Assembly (NCBI GenBank): GCA_039881045.1
Contig: JAYWVB010000011.1
Span: forward strand, 248,001 to 312,000
Reading direction: 5' to 3'
Source: Chaetomium olivaceum
Lineage: Eukaryota > Ascomycota > Sordariomycetes > Sordariales > Chaetomiaceae
DNA: 64,000 nucleotides
Part shown: positions 45,739 to 57,638 of the stretch, one piece after another
Layout: each line of letters starts with the position of its first letter
Position numbering within the stretch: the first letter of the stretch is position 1
Notes under the pieces: model-generated
What the model saw: the letters and a program-made list of their open reading frames with translations, nothing else
What the model was told of the DNA's origin: nothing
Database searches by the model: none
Made by a program: the position numbers and the translations under genes

Positions 45739-48700
45739 ATGCCTCTTTCCCCTTTCTTTGCCGGGAGAGCAATGCTGACGCCTTCGGGTGCTGGTGCGCT
45801 CCCGGGTGGGGCCAGCACCTCGCCGTCGTCCCTCAGGGGCTCCACGGCACGTATCCGGCGTTGCCCCGGGTCCGGTCCCGGTCACCGGCAGGTCGCATCC
45901 ACCAAGAGGGTTGCTTTTGCCGCTCTCGGTCTGGCCACACGCGTATCCGCCGACCCGATGCTGCCGTACACCCCGACCACCATTCTGCTGCCCCCTGATG
46001 GTAGCACCGGCAGTGGCACCGCCTACATCTTCGCCCCGAGCGGCGACACCCGGAACGCAGTCGACTTTCTCGCCCTCAACGTTTCCAGCCTACGCACCTC
46101 CGCCCTCGAGCCAACCAAGCTCACCTCCTCCCTGCCCTTCCTCTCCCCCGACACCGACGACTGCACCACCTTCGCGCCCACCCTCCTCCGCAACGGCACC
46201 ATCGCCGTGATCGCGGGCGACTGCGCGTCAGCCTCCACCTCCACCCTCTGGACGTACACCCCGGGCAGCAGCCCAGACGCACCATGGACACAGCACGCCA
46301 TCGCGCCCTCCACCAGCTGGGACAACGCGCAGAGCGGGCCCTACCACCTCGGCGGGGTCCTCAACTTCTCGCCGCAGCTCAGCCCCGTGCTCTCAGAACC
46401 CACCCTCTACCTCTACGGCGGCATGTGCCCCTTCCCCAACGCCTCCGCCGCCACCTGGCAGTCCAAAGCCACCTACTCCAACCGCATGCTGCGCCTAACC
46501 CCTCCTCCCCTCAACCCCCCCCACCACCACCACTACAAACACCAACAAACAGACCACCGCCTCCCCCAACCCCTACACACTCACCTACGCCACGCCGCGG
46601 GGCCAGCTGCCCCCCGTCGCGGAAGCGGGCTTCTCCCTCACCGAGCTTGCTCCCTCGCTCTCCAACCGCACCAGCGCCGACGGAGACGTGGTGGTGGTCC
46701 AGCAGACCAGCCATGTCCTGCTCGGCGGGCACACGCAGGGCGCGTTCGTCGGCATGGCCGCCGCCGCGCTGTGGTCGCTGCCCGAGGAGACGTGGAGCTT
46801 TGTGCGGATTGCGCCGCCTTCTTCTTCTGCGGCGGCGGGGGGGAAGCCCGATTTGGCGAGGTTGAGGGGGGCGGCGGGGGCGGTGGAGAGGCGTGGTGAG
46901 GGTGGTGAGGGTGGTGAGGATGATGGGTCCGAGGTGGATGTCGGCGTGGATAGTCGGTCGGGACACACGGCGGTGCTGAGTGAGGATGGCACGAGGCTGG
47001 TGGTGTATGGCGGCTGGGTGGGCGATGTGGGACAGGCGGCGGAACCGCAGCTGGCGGTGGTGAGGATTGGCGTGGGGTTGGGCGATTGGGAGTGGGAGGT
47101 GCCTGATCAGGGGGCGGGAAGTAAAAATGGGGTGTATGGGCATGGCGCGGTGGTGTTGCCGGGGAATGTGATGATGGTGTATGGGGGGTATGAGATTTCG
47201 GGGGGTGAGGATGTGAAGAGGCAGGTGGGTGGGGGGCAGGGGATGTTTTACAATATCACGAGCGGGAGCTGGTCGGACGTGTATGTCAGTCCACTTGCAG
47301 AGGGGGATGGGGATGGCAGTGGCGACGGCAATGGAAGCGGAACCGTAGGCGGGGGCGGGAATGGCGGGGGTGATTTTTCCGGGTCGGACGGGGATGACAG
47401 CGACTCGGACTACTCTTCACGGGCAAGTCAAATCGGCCTGTGGGTCGGCCTTGGAGTGGGCATACTTGTGCTAGTCATTGTGGCTGTCTTCGGGCTCCGC
47501 TGGTGCCGCCGGAGACAGAAGCGCCGGGCAGCACGCGACGAGACTCTCCGCGGTCTATCCCAGGGCGTCAACGGCTCGCTACCCCGTGGCATCGGCGACG
47601 ACGACGAGATGCTCGAGCGGGATCACAGCATGGGCATGTTCCCCTGGACTGCTAGCGCCGCGCGTGACTGGTACACGGGCGGAGACGACCCCTATTCACA
47701 GGGCCAACGCTCCTTAGGCTACGAGACCCTCCGCGGGGGGCCCAGACCTCACTCGCTGTACATCCCGCCGCCACCGTCAGCATCGACCTTCAGCCACCGG
47801 CCCAAGGGCGCCAAGGGCCTCTACCAGCCAACCTCATCCTACGACTTCACGCCGCTCAACCGGTCTCCCAACCGCATCGAGCCCATCTACGAAGCGGACG
47901 AAGACGAGGAGGGCGACCTCGGCGGGGGCTACCCGCTGAGCCCCGACAAGGAAGAGCGCGACGACGGCGACGACGACCCCTTCCTCACGCCCACCGGCAA
48001 CAGCACCCCCGTAGGCGCGCGCTTCCCAGGCGTGGCCACCACCAACTACAGTTCCAACTCCCCGATCTCTCCTCTCGCATCCATTCAGCCCCCAGCAGGA
48101 GGCGGCAGCGGCAGCGGCGGAGACAGTGGCGGCCAGCAGCAAGACCCCGACGTCCAAGGCTGGGTATCCAACGTTGACGCGTCCACACCAAACCACCACC
48201 ACCCGGCGCTCACCACCCGCCCGTCCCAGAAACGCAAATCCCAACAACAACAACCTCAACCTCCACAATCACCACCAAACCAAAACACAGCACCGACAAC
48301 CTCAACCTCAACAACAATCGCAGTAGCAACCGGCACAACAACAGCAACAACAGCAACAGCAGCAGCAGCAGCAGCAACCGGCACAACAGCAGCAACAATC
48401 GCCTTAGTCACAGGCCGCGTCTCCCCGCTCCTCCGCCGCGGCGCATCGAACAAGTCAGGCGTATCGAACAAGTCGGGAAAGTCGGCCGCGGGACGTCACT
48501 CGCTTGTGTCAGCGCCGACTGATTCCTCATCATCGTTGTCGGTGTCGGTCCAGTCGGCTGCTGCGACGGATGACGGGCGCACCGAGAGCGGGCTGTCGGA
48601 GCGCAGCGCGTTTAGTTTTGTGCGTGCTGCTGCTGCTGCTGTTACGGGTACGGCGGCTGGGGTTGGGGGGAGTGCGACTGGGGGGAATGGGAGTGGAAGT

Positions 48701-49768
48701 GGAAGTGGTGGAGGCAGCGGAAACGGAAACGGCACGGAGGATAGAGCGCTGCTCTCGCGACTCAACAGCACGCTCGCCACAGCAGCCTCCCTCTCCGGCG
48801 GTGGGGAAGGACGGCTGGGCAGCAGCGGGGCGGCGAGCGCCAACTCGGGCCACAGCTACAGCACGGCGCGGTCCAACTTTGCGGCGCTGCAGGCCGAGGG
48901 ACCGGGCCTGCTCCTGGGCGGCCGCCGGGGAGACGACGCCGAGGGCACCGCCGCCGCCGACGACGACTACGTCTACCTCCCCGGCAGCCCCGGCAAGAGC
49001 AAGCCGCGGCGGAGCTGGTTCGGGAGCCTGCGGCGCGTGTTCAGCGGCGGCACGCCCGAGTCCGGGAGCAGCAAGGCCAGCGGCGGCGACGGCGGCGGCG
49101 ACAGCTTCCGCGGGGACAGCCCGACGCGGGAGGGCTTGCTTGCGTATGAGGGGGGCAGTGCGATGGACTATGACGGCCGCGCGTACGGGGTGGGGATGCA
49201 GAAGCGGAGGCAGGGGAGGGAGGCGTGGCTGGGCGGGGAGGGGAACGGGGACGAGGAGGAGTGGGATCGGGATCTGGAGAGGGCGGCGGAGCAGCGGACG
49301 GTGCAGATTATGTTTACGGTGCCGAGGGAGCCGCTGCGGGTGGTGAATGCCGAGGTGGAGAGGGAGGAGAGCGTGCTGATTGTTGATCCGGACGACGAGG
49401 AGTATGTTACGGATGAGAAAGCATCAGCAACGGCGCCCGTGGAGACAGAGACGGAGGCGTCTTTGCCGCCGGATCCTGCTTTGCTTCCCCCTCCTCGGTT
49501 GGTGCCGCCGGGCGAGGACGACCGCGACGCCGCCGACAGGCGATCCACCGCCACCCTCGAGCCGCCGCGCGGCGTCTCTCCGTGCTCGTCGGTGCGGGCA
49601 GCCTCCATCACGAGCACGACGCTTCATACGGCCGAAGCGGTCCGACTGGAACGGCCGAGGACGCGCGTGTTGGCCATGGTGGAGAGCTTCGAAACACGGA
49701 GTCGAGAGGGGAGCCCGAGTGGAAGCCCCGGCGGCAGTCCCGGCGGTAGTCCGAGAAGGGGCTCATGA
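45739..49768 (+). CDS. Kelch/beta-propeller single-pass membrane protein with long cytoplasmic tail (frame broken once)
   Basis: This is a probable surface membrane protein. The ectodomain (about residues 65-550) has repeated kelch-like signatures: LYLYGGMCPF, VLLGGHTQGAF, RLVVYGGWVGD and MMVYGGYEISGG. A hydrophobic segment after the signal-like FAALGLATRVSA suggests export; the ATG at 45739 leaves an unusually long N-terminal lead, so the true start may be further downstream or spliced. One membrane segment, IGLWVGLGVGILVLVIVAVF, precedes the basic stop-transfer RWCRRRQKRR. The cytoplasmic tail of about 750 residues is disordered, rich in Ser/Gly/Thr, with poly-Thr/Ala repeats near 48290-48400 and GSPGGSPGGS at the end. 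The frame changes at a C8 run near 46515-46522. The total is about 1,340 residues. Confidence 0.85.
48240..48400 (+). repeat. CAA/ACA/GCA-rich low-complexity coding tract
   Basis: Trinucleotide-like repeats of CAA, ACA and GCA encode Gln, Thr and Ala runs in the cytoplasmic tail of the kelch-type protein. The tract is nearly G-poor on the + strand in its first half. Confidence 0.85.
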
Positions 49769-52700
49769 TTTGATTTCCGTCGGTCTGTTGTGTTCAGGGG
49801 CTCGGGAATTTTGGCTATGTCATTGTGTCATTGGGTCATTGGGTCATTGGGTCATTGGGTCATTGGTAAATGTATGTTTCATGGATCATGATGGCATGTT
49901 GGATGGGATACGGATATCTGCGGACTCTCGCTCGCAAGGCTGGTTATCGGCTGTTAGCATGGAATGGGACGGGGCTGCGGCTTGCGGTTCCGTGGCTTTG
50001 GTTATGGTTTTCGGGTACACGCGACTTGGTCTATGGTGTTTTTGTTTTGTGTATAGTTATTGATTGGATGAGCTAGATGCTCGCCAATGCATTCCTCCAT
50101 CATAGTGTCTGACTTTCAGACGTTCGTCATCCGTCTTGCTGCTGTGTTTCTTGTTCCTGCATGAGAATCCGCATCACTCGTCTTACCGCGTAGTTCTTGT
50201 TCCTGCATGAAGATCTGGATCATCTCGACGCGCCGGTGTTGTTAGCGTCGAAGTATTTTGCGATTCAATTTATGTACGATGTTAGTTAGATCTAGCTCCC
50301 TTGATCCATAGAAGTGACAGTTTTGAGCACGTGGACAACTACGAATATATCACAAACATATCGAGATCAAGCTTCTTGTCGCCAGCAAGGACGATCCTCA
50401 TCTCAGGCGCTTGTGAAAAGAACAGCGCGGGGGGTGCGCCCGATCGGCGACGCTAGGGCTGTCTCCCACTTTCGGTCTCAGCTGTCCTCAGCATGCCCAG
50501 CCAGTTCGTCAGCACTTTGACGCTTTGAATCCCCACACTAGGAACGCCACAGGGCGGTTGAAACCCAGCCATGTCCTGTCGATCTGCCACGTCTGTCAAC
50601 ACAGGGGTTTTGCCCCGCGGGAAGCGCCGAAGCGTGTGACTGGACGCGCGGACAGGCGAGGTCACGAAGCGCGAACAGTTCGTTACCTGAGGAATCTGTG
50701 CAGACTTTGTACGATTTTCCACTCGGCGCCTTGAGCGCTTGCGTGTTGTTTTGCTCCTCCAGGTCACACTCATCGAGAAGCCATTGGTAACGAGGCATCG
50801 AGGTTGCAAGAGCTGAGAGTGGCGGTGAACTGGCGAGGTCCGTTTTGACCCGTGCTACGCTATCGGCAAGCACAGCATCCCGCTGTGGCCTGACGCGGGC
50901 AAAGGTACCTGACTTTTTGCGTGAGACATTGGCCTTCGTGTTCAACACGCACCGCGCAGTGTCATGGGGTGCGGGATGAGAAGAGGTGGTGGTGTGGAGG
51001 GTGAGAACCAGCCAGGAGACCAGCATGAGCTCCAGCATGAGCTCCAGCTGTTGTTGGCCAACCGGCCGAGATCTCGCTGTCGTCTGTATACGAATACTTC
51101 GTACTGGAGAGAAGTGAGATGCAGGTTGGGTCGGCTTCCCCGCCTTTCCGGATCAAGAGATGGGGAGATTCGGCACGGCTTTCGGATCTTGCCAAGCCCC
51201 GCGACGGGGACACCATCTGTGTCCGGCAAGCGGCAAGTGGTTAGGTTCCATGTTGTCGAGGTAAAATATTTAGCTCCGGAGGGCGCGATAAGCATCCCCA
51301 AAACGAGAGTGCGAGATGGGTATGTGTGATCCTTATGCGCATCACCCACCGTTCCCAACCCTCAGGGTATCTTCCCATCTCTACCTGCACCGCGTAGCGG
51401 CTGCGGGCGCATCGCTTCCGCTATCTCGGAATACGGCAGCAGACGCCCCCATATGCTCCCCTCCTCCCGTCCTGCAGGCGTCCCTCTTAACTTCCACAAT
51501 CGGGTGGATGTGCATTTGTCGCATGCTTGCGTGCTGGTCAGGAATACGAGGATGGTATTGTCTTCGCCGGCAACTACTATTGCCGGCGATTGCTGACCAA
51601 AAGCAGACAGTCGTCCAGTCTCTCGAAAGGCTGCAGCCGGGTAAGTTCCATGGGAGAAAGATGTTTAAAGTTATACGAACAGGGAGGGTCCCGTGAGTCG
51701 TGCAGTCAACCAGCGCCGACCAGCGACCCATGAGCTGATCGCCAAGACGACTAAAATCGCGACTATTTGTGATACGATGGAATGCGTCTCCAACAAAATT
51801 GCCCTGCATCCTTCCATCCCTTTGTTCTTTGTTAAATGCGGCACTGGGGTTACTTTGTAACTATGTATGTACATTTGTATTCCGAGATGTGCCGAGCATG
51901 CCAGCCACCCAGACCGGAATAAAGGGAACCGAGATTCTGTGGAGGGATTTGAGGGAGTCAAATAGTTAGTGTCGGGTACACAGTAGATTTCCTTTGAAAT
52001 TTCCGATTGCTGGTTGCTGGTGCAGCGCCAAGGAGAGGGGATGTTCCAGGTTGGGGAGCGCGAAGGAAAAAAAAAAAAAAAAGGCGCTGGTTTTGATGCT
52101 CCCCTTTGAAGAAAGGGATGTTTTGCCGAGCAGAATCTGTCTTTTCTGGGTCTGGCAGAAGATCGGAAAGTGCCAGTGGTGACCTTGTGGAGGTGGTGAC
52201 GCCATTCATTTGCCCGTCGCTGTGACCCGGAGAGCTTGGCTCCCGCTTGGGGGTCTTGGGGATTTCCACATCCCTGCAGCATCCCCCTCTGCTCTGCCGC
52301 TCCCTGTCACTGTCACTGTCACTGCTTGTGAGGTGCTTTCGTGCAGCCTTCCATTGATCGAACTGAGGTAATGGGACGGATGCGAAAATCTGAATTCTGT
52401 ACTTTTTTTTTCTCCCTCCAAACCAAAAAAAAAATGTGAAAATTCTTGCCAATCGTAGTGCTTCTAGCTTGATGACTTGAAATCGAGGGCGATCGATCAT
52501 CAGTCCTGCATGGCACTCCTGTTGTGTTAATTGTTGCTTCTGGTCCCCATGTCTCGGTGCCTACCCTGTCCGCCCACCGGTGCCCTGTCTGCCCACTGTT
52601 GCCCTGTCCTGACTCTGAATCATCGTGCTCAGCAACCAGAAACAAACCCACCTCACTCCCCAACCCTGGAAGGAACCCGCCGCTCGCTCGCCGTCCCCTC

Positions 52701-53235
52701 CCGTCAGGTTGGTCCCCACCGCCATCGTTGTTGGTCCCAGGCGCACCCCATTTTCCCTTGCAGGGGCTGGCCGAACCTGTCCCGCTTCCGTGCAAACCAC
52801 TTCGCATTCCTGCTCACCAACTTTTCTTTCCACCTTTCACCCTGCCAACTGTACACAGCACCTTCACTTCATTGTCGGGTCAACCCCCCTTCCTTTATCG
52901 CCAATCCCACCAGACTTGTCGAGACCCGACCAACTACTGCAGGCACCATCGGCTTGGGCCTCGAATTCCCAGATCGGACCACACGAACCACGAAACAAGC
53001 CGCGGACCGCACTCGACTTGTCCCGTCACCCGCCTCTCCATTTTTGCTATGGCCGCCTGAAGCTCTGTCGCGGATATTCTCATGGGCTGGCCGGTAGAGT
53101 GGGTTACTTAGCACCTCTCAGGCCTCAATCCGACCGACCGATCCGGCTGTGTCGAAGCCGCTTTCTCGACTTCAAAGGCCGCATCGGCTGGCGCAACCTC
53201 GCAACCCAACACGTAACATCACCAGGTTGCCCGCC
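49769..53235. other. Large intergenic region including the leader of the WSC gene
   Basis: About 3.5 kb. An 8-bp tandem repeat sits at 49819-49866, soon after the kelch gene. Runs of A (about 52068-52082 and 52426-52434) and T (52404-52411) occur near 52 kb. From about 52550 to 53235 the + strand is C/T-rich, as expected for the promoter and leader of the WSC gene. Overlapping open frames on both strands, for example on the minus strand at 50538-51038, lack coding bias and known domains. Confidence 0.5.
49819..49866 (+). repeat. 8-bp tandem repeat TCATTGGG
   Basis: About five to six head-to-tail copies of GTCATTGG (first copy variant) lie directly downstream of the kelch gene stop codon. They are probably in its 3' untranslated region. 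Confidence 0.95.
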
Positions 53236-54653
53236 ATGGCACCACCACGACGAACTGCCTCGACATGGGCAAACTTGAGCTTAGCTGCGCTGTTCTCTGG
53301 CATGGCCTGGGCGCAACAGGAACTTCCGCAGGGACCCTCACATCCCTTGGAATACTGCGCTACCGTTAACACGGGCAACATGGTTCCTCGTGAGTGAAAT
53401 GCTTTGTTCATATTGTATGCCGCACCACGCTAATGCCCTCCTTTTTCTAGTTTACTATGACTGGCAAAGTGAAGGCCGCTGTTTTGGAAACTGCACCAGC
53501 TTGAAATATGCCCTCGCCGTCATCCAGGAGAAGAATTGTTGGTGCTCCAATCTCATACCCAACCGCGCCGACCGAAAGCCGCTCGAGGACTGCCAATTAC
53601 CCTGCCCAGGCTACCCAACCGATTACTGCGGCGGAGATGGCGTCTTTGCCTACTTGGAAGCCGCCGGAGGCAATCCGTCGGGTACGGCGGCGCCTGGGGG
53701 TGGTACCGCCACGAAAGCACCATCTAGTACCGTGAGTACCCTATTCTCTCCTCCTAACTGACATGTTTGCCCATCCTTGCCCACCCTTGCTTGCTAGCGC
53801 CGCGCTCCCTCCTCCATCTCCCTAGTTCCTTGATCTACCTACTCCTGAACTGCCGTAGCTTGCAGACCTTCGTGACTAGTAAAACTGAGACTGGTGCAGA
53901 GCAGCACGGTCCGGAGCACGGTGACTGTGCCTTCGTCGAAGTCGTCCAGTGTTTCTTCCTCTTCAAGTTTTTCTACTTCAACCACTGTATGCATTACGTT
54001 TCCCCGCGGGCCGGATATGACTGCTTCATGCCATTGCTCTTCGCCTGTCGAAAACGCATGCTGACTTTTGGACCCAGACGAAGACTAGCGAGACCGTGTC
54101 GGAATCACCACCTCCGTCCGTGACGACCATCACTGTGGGCGGGACCGTTAGGACCGTGACCGCCCCCACCGAGCCGACCGCCTCAAACGACCCCAACGTC
54201 GTCAACAACGAAGGCTCCAGTCTCGAACCGGGCGCTATTGCCGGTATTGTCATCGGCGTCGTCGGCGGGTTGGCCGTCATAGCAGCCGCTATCTGGTTTT
54301 GTTTCTTCAGGCGGCGGAGAGAGAACGAAGGGCCCAACGGCCTCGGGTCACCAATTAGGGGCGGCGGCTCACCCGGTAGAATGGCGACCCCCAATTCCGG
54401 CGAAATCTCCGAGAACCGATATGCCGGCACAGTCGGTGGCTCCGTCGCAGGGACCTGGGACTCGCAGAACAAGAGACGCAGCCACCTCATGCCCGTCGAC
54501 CCCCGACTCGATCCGTTCGCCACAGGCATTTACCCCGATCAGAACAGGAGCCGCGAGAGCTTCAACTCGCTGCAGGATAATCAGGACTACTCTCGGAGGG
54601 TGCACCACCCGCCAAGAGTCCTCAGGGCCATGAATCCGGATCCCGACGACTGA
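53236..54653 (+). CDS. WSC-domain cell-surface protein (cell-wall integrity sensor type)
   Basis: Four exons join in frame: 53236-53389, 53451-53731, 53900-53986 and 54078-54653, giving 365 residues. The signal peptide ends near MAWAQQ. The WSC domain follows, with its cysteine pattern: LEYCATVN, GRCFGNC, NCWCSN, CQLPCPG and DYCGGDG. Exon 3 encodes a Ser/Thr-rich extracellular stalk (SSKSSSVSSSSSFSTST), typical of O-mannosylated sensors. A single membrane segment (AIAGIVIGVVGGLAVIAAAI) precedes RRRREN and a short cytoplasmic tail. The overall design matches fungal Wsc/Slg1-type sensors that signal cell-wall stress through Rho1, although orthology is not shown. The gene has no frame break. Confidence 0.92.
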
Positions 54654-54732
54654 AGATGGCATTCCTCCGTTTGAGTTTCCACTTTGGACCGGCTTTCTCA
54701 TAACGATACACGGACGCTCTCTCTCTCTTTTA

Positions 54733-54755
54733 CAACAACAACAACAACAACAACA
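54733..54755 (+). repeat. AAC microsatellite in WSC 3' flank
   Basis: A run of ACA/AAC units lies about 80 bases after the stop codon of the WSC gene, within its likely 3' untranslated region. Confidence 0.9.
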
Positions 54756-55443
54756 TACATCTATCTGCATCATGCGAGCTTGACTTTCTGTTTATGTTTT
54801 TCCTCTTTTACAACTGCATTTCAAGATACCACGGCGTTTAGGTTACGGGCATGGCAGCAGATTTCATTTTCGGGGGTCAATGCGATGGGTGGATTGCTTG
54901 GCTTTGGCTAGAGGGAGGAAAACGTCTTGTTTGGATGACGAGTATTGGGCTTTAAGGATCGGTGAGGGAAGGGACGGTATTAGTCATGTATAGGGCTCGG
55001 AATGATGGAAAGGGCAGAGCTGTCAGGGGCATCGTGTTATGGCATGTATCATAAGCCGGGTTTCCACAATCCCGTCTATTACCAAAGGCTCATCGGGCGA
55101 GCCTAGGCGCATCGAGGTCAACAAACAATACAACAAATTAAACTCGTCTATAGCGTCTTGAAACTGTGACGAACAGGATTCAACCTCAACACCTCTCTGC
55201 GCCCCGCCATATCTCTGAGGATTCAGCGCGCGCCACGATGCTTACGCGGCCAGGATCCATAAACTACCGCTTTCTGTCGTTCAACCGTCAAACGCGTCTC
55301 CCCTTATCTGTCTCATCCACGACCTGTGCCGCATCTGTTGGGCCGTTTGACAGCAGCTTCCACGCACTTCGGATCTTGGACTGCGCCGCTTGGCTCCCGG
55401 TGCTTGGGGCTTGTGCTTGGGGGAAGCACAGAGAGCTAAGCTC

Positions 55444-55465
55444 AGGTAAGGTAAGGTAAGGTAAG
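55444..55465 (+). repeat. GGTAA pentanucleotide tandem repeat
   Basis: Four head-to-tail GGTAA units in the gap between the WSC and THO2 genes. Each contains a GTAAG splice-donor-like sequence, but no gene is evident here. Confidence 0.9.
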
Positions 55466-55823
55466 CAAAGCGACTGTGTCAGCAGAGCTAAACTAACTAA
55501 CTACCTAACAGCTACATGTACGTAACTAAACTGATAAAGCGGAGGAGCTGACGCAGCTTGGAGGCGGTTGGTCGATCCCAAGCCTAAGCTACGCTATGGT
55601 GATTGATTGACTGGCTGACTAACGATACGGACGAAGATGGTGCTTCCCATCCATCCGAATTTCTGGGGCTTACATACATACATACATCACAAGACGAGGT
55701 TTTGAGACGGTTTCAGGCTTGGGGGGGGGGGGGGAACTGGCGTGGCTTTGTTGTCCCTCTGATGATGATACAAGGCTGTGCCGTTTCTCGTGGAGGTAGG
55801 TAGCGAGGTCTGCTTACTGGCCC

Positions 55824-55905
55824 TCTGTTCTCTGTTCTCTGTTCTCTGCCCTCTGTTCTCTGCCCTCTGTTCTCTGCCCTTTGCCCTTTGCCCTTTGCGC
55901 TCTGT
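55824..55905 (+). repeat. 7-bp tandem repeat array (TTCTCTG / CCCTCTG / CCCTTTG)
   Basis: About twelve related heptamer units in three variant blocks are arranged head to tail. The array is pyrimidine-rich on the + strand apart from one G per unit. It is in the convergent intergenic region. Confidence 0.9.
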
Positions 55906-57638
55906 CTGCTGAGTAGGTGACCGGGCGGGATTCGTAACTCCAGATGCTTACTTAGGTAGTTAGCCTCGGGGTGTCTGACGCCGACCGAGGTGTTGGGCAT
56001 CAGTTGCAGGTGGGGAGTTTGTGGGTTCCGGGTGGCGAATATGAGAAGAAAGTGCTTATGTCTTTTTTTTACTGAGAGATATATTCAGGCACGTTTTAAT
56101 GATGATTGGCGCTCGGTGCGTCATCTTACATACATGGTGGCGGCGGTTTAAGATTGGGTTGTTGTGTCTCTTGCAGAAACAGAGCCGGGATGCGGGATGG
56201 ACGCGGATTCAGGGGTAAAGAACCCTTTTTGCCCGTTTTCTTCCAATACAATGAGGGCATTGGTCGGCAAAGACGGACTAGAAACGATACTAGTGAGGGC
56301 GTTTCGCTGTTGATATGCAGCTAGTTTAGTGTACCTGTGCGGTGTTTGGTTAACCCCCATTTAGCTTTCTTGTTCCTGGATGGCGTTTATGGATATACAA
56401 AGTGCCGATGCAGTGTAAAGGGGTAAAATATGAGAACAGGGAGGGCAGAAAGGGATGTTACGCTGATTCCCTACACAGTAACTACCCACGGGGACTCGGA
56501 CTCAACTCCTTGATAGCCGAGAAATCTTCTTTGAACCGCACCTCCGGGCAATTTCGGGAATTCTTCAACAGGGTGTCTGCCTTTGTTTCATGTGCGACGG
56601 CGGGTAACTAACCAGCTGTTCCATCTCGGAAGAGGTCCGAGACTCCGTGGTGGCGCCCGCCCGAACGGTCACGGCGGCCGCGAGAGGTTGCTGTCGTGTG
56701 AGGTGCCACGAGGGTGAGCCGGGCCAATGCCGTGTAAGAAGCTCTGGTAACACGAGAACGCCTGTTCAACGGCGCCAGCACGCAAAGACTCTTATCCGTA
56801 AAGCCAGTCAAACGTAATTAATATTTGTCTAACCACGCCTCCGAATGCAATGCAATGCTAGTGGTATTTCGCCCAAGCACAACCCCAAAACGCCTTGCAA
56901 CACATGTCCTCCCTAAATAATTGATCTGGGAAAACCCCAGGTCTGGCTCATAAACGAAAAGACCAGCCCAACGCCTATGTCCGTGCCTTTAAAGACACAG
57001 CGCCATTACTCCTCGCATCATAACGTCAAGGTATCATACAATGAACGAGGCACATCGGGGAAGATCGAAACCCGAGTCCGTCGCGTCGAAATAGGGCCAT
57101 ATTATGTTCGATAAATGCGTGGAAGATGAATAGTTTCGGATGCCCATGGTGTGTTGAATGGGGAGAGTTTACAAGGAGCCCAGGAGGCAGGCCGCGCCGT
57201 ATGTAATCGACACACGGCCGGCCATGGAGGATATGATTCATCTTCATGTCCGCTCGCTCGCATGCACGAGATGCCGATGCGTCGGACGTGGTACAGTGAC
57301 GTACTCGGGGCCTTCGGCCTGGTTCTTCACAGTTGGCGCCGGGAAGAAGTGTAATGTAGGTAATAAGTGGAAATGTCTCTTGCCGAATGGTGATTCCGCC
57401 CCCCGAAACACTAGTAGAATCCGCCCTGGCTGTTGTCCTCGCAATCTTGAAGCCGATGGGGTAAAGGTAAACTGTATCCGTATCGGTATCCTCCAATATG
57501 ACCTAATATGCCTCGCAATCTCGTATCGTAGTCTTTGTTCCTCCTTTCACCGTGCTAAACATCTTGTGCTGATCTTGGCATCTCCTAGCCATCATTTTCT
57601 CGTGACATGGTATAGCGTCGACTGGACAGCAACCGTTA

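Larger units (their letters stand above)
54654..57638. other. Large convergent intergenic region rich in simple repeats
   Basis: About 3 kb between the stops of the WSC gene (+) and THO2 (-). It holds an ACA/AAC microsatellite at 54733-54755, GGTAA repeats at 55444-55465, a CATA run near 55674-55686, a G12 run at about 55721-55732 and TTCTCTG-type repeats at about 55824-55905. No gene with coding bias was found, although a gap of this size between convergent genes could hide a non-coding RNA. Confidence 0.5.

Noticed and set aside
50538..51358. Minus-strand open frames near 51 kb as a possible small gene.
   Set aside because: The start is unclear, codon bias is weak and no motif is recognisable.
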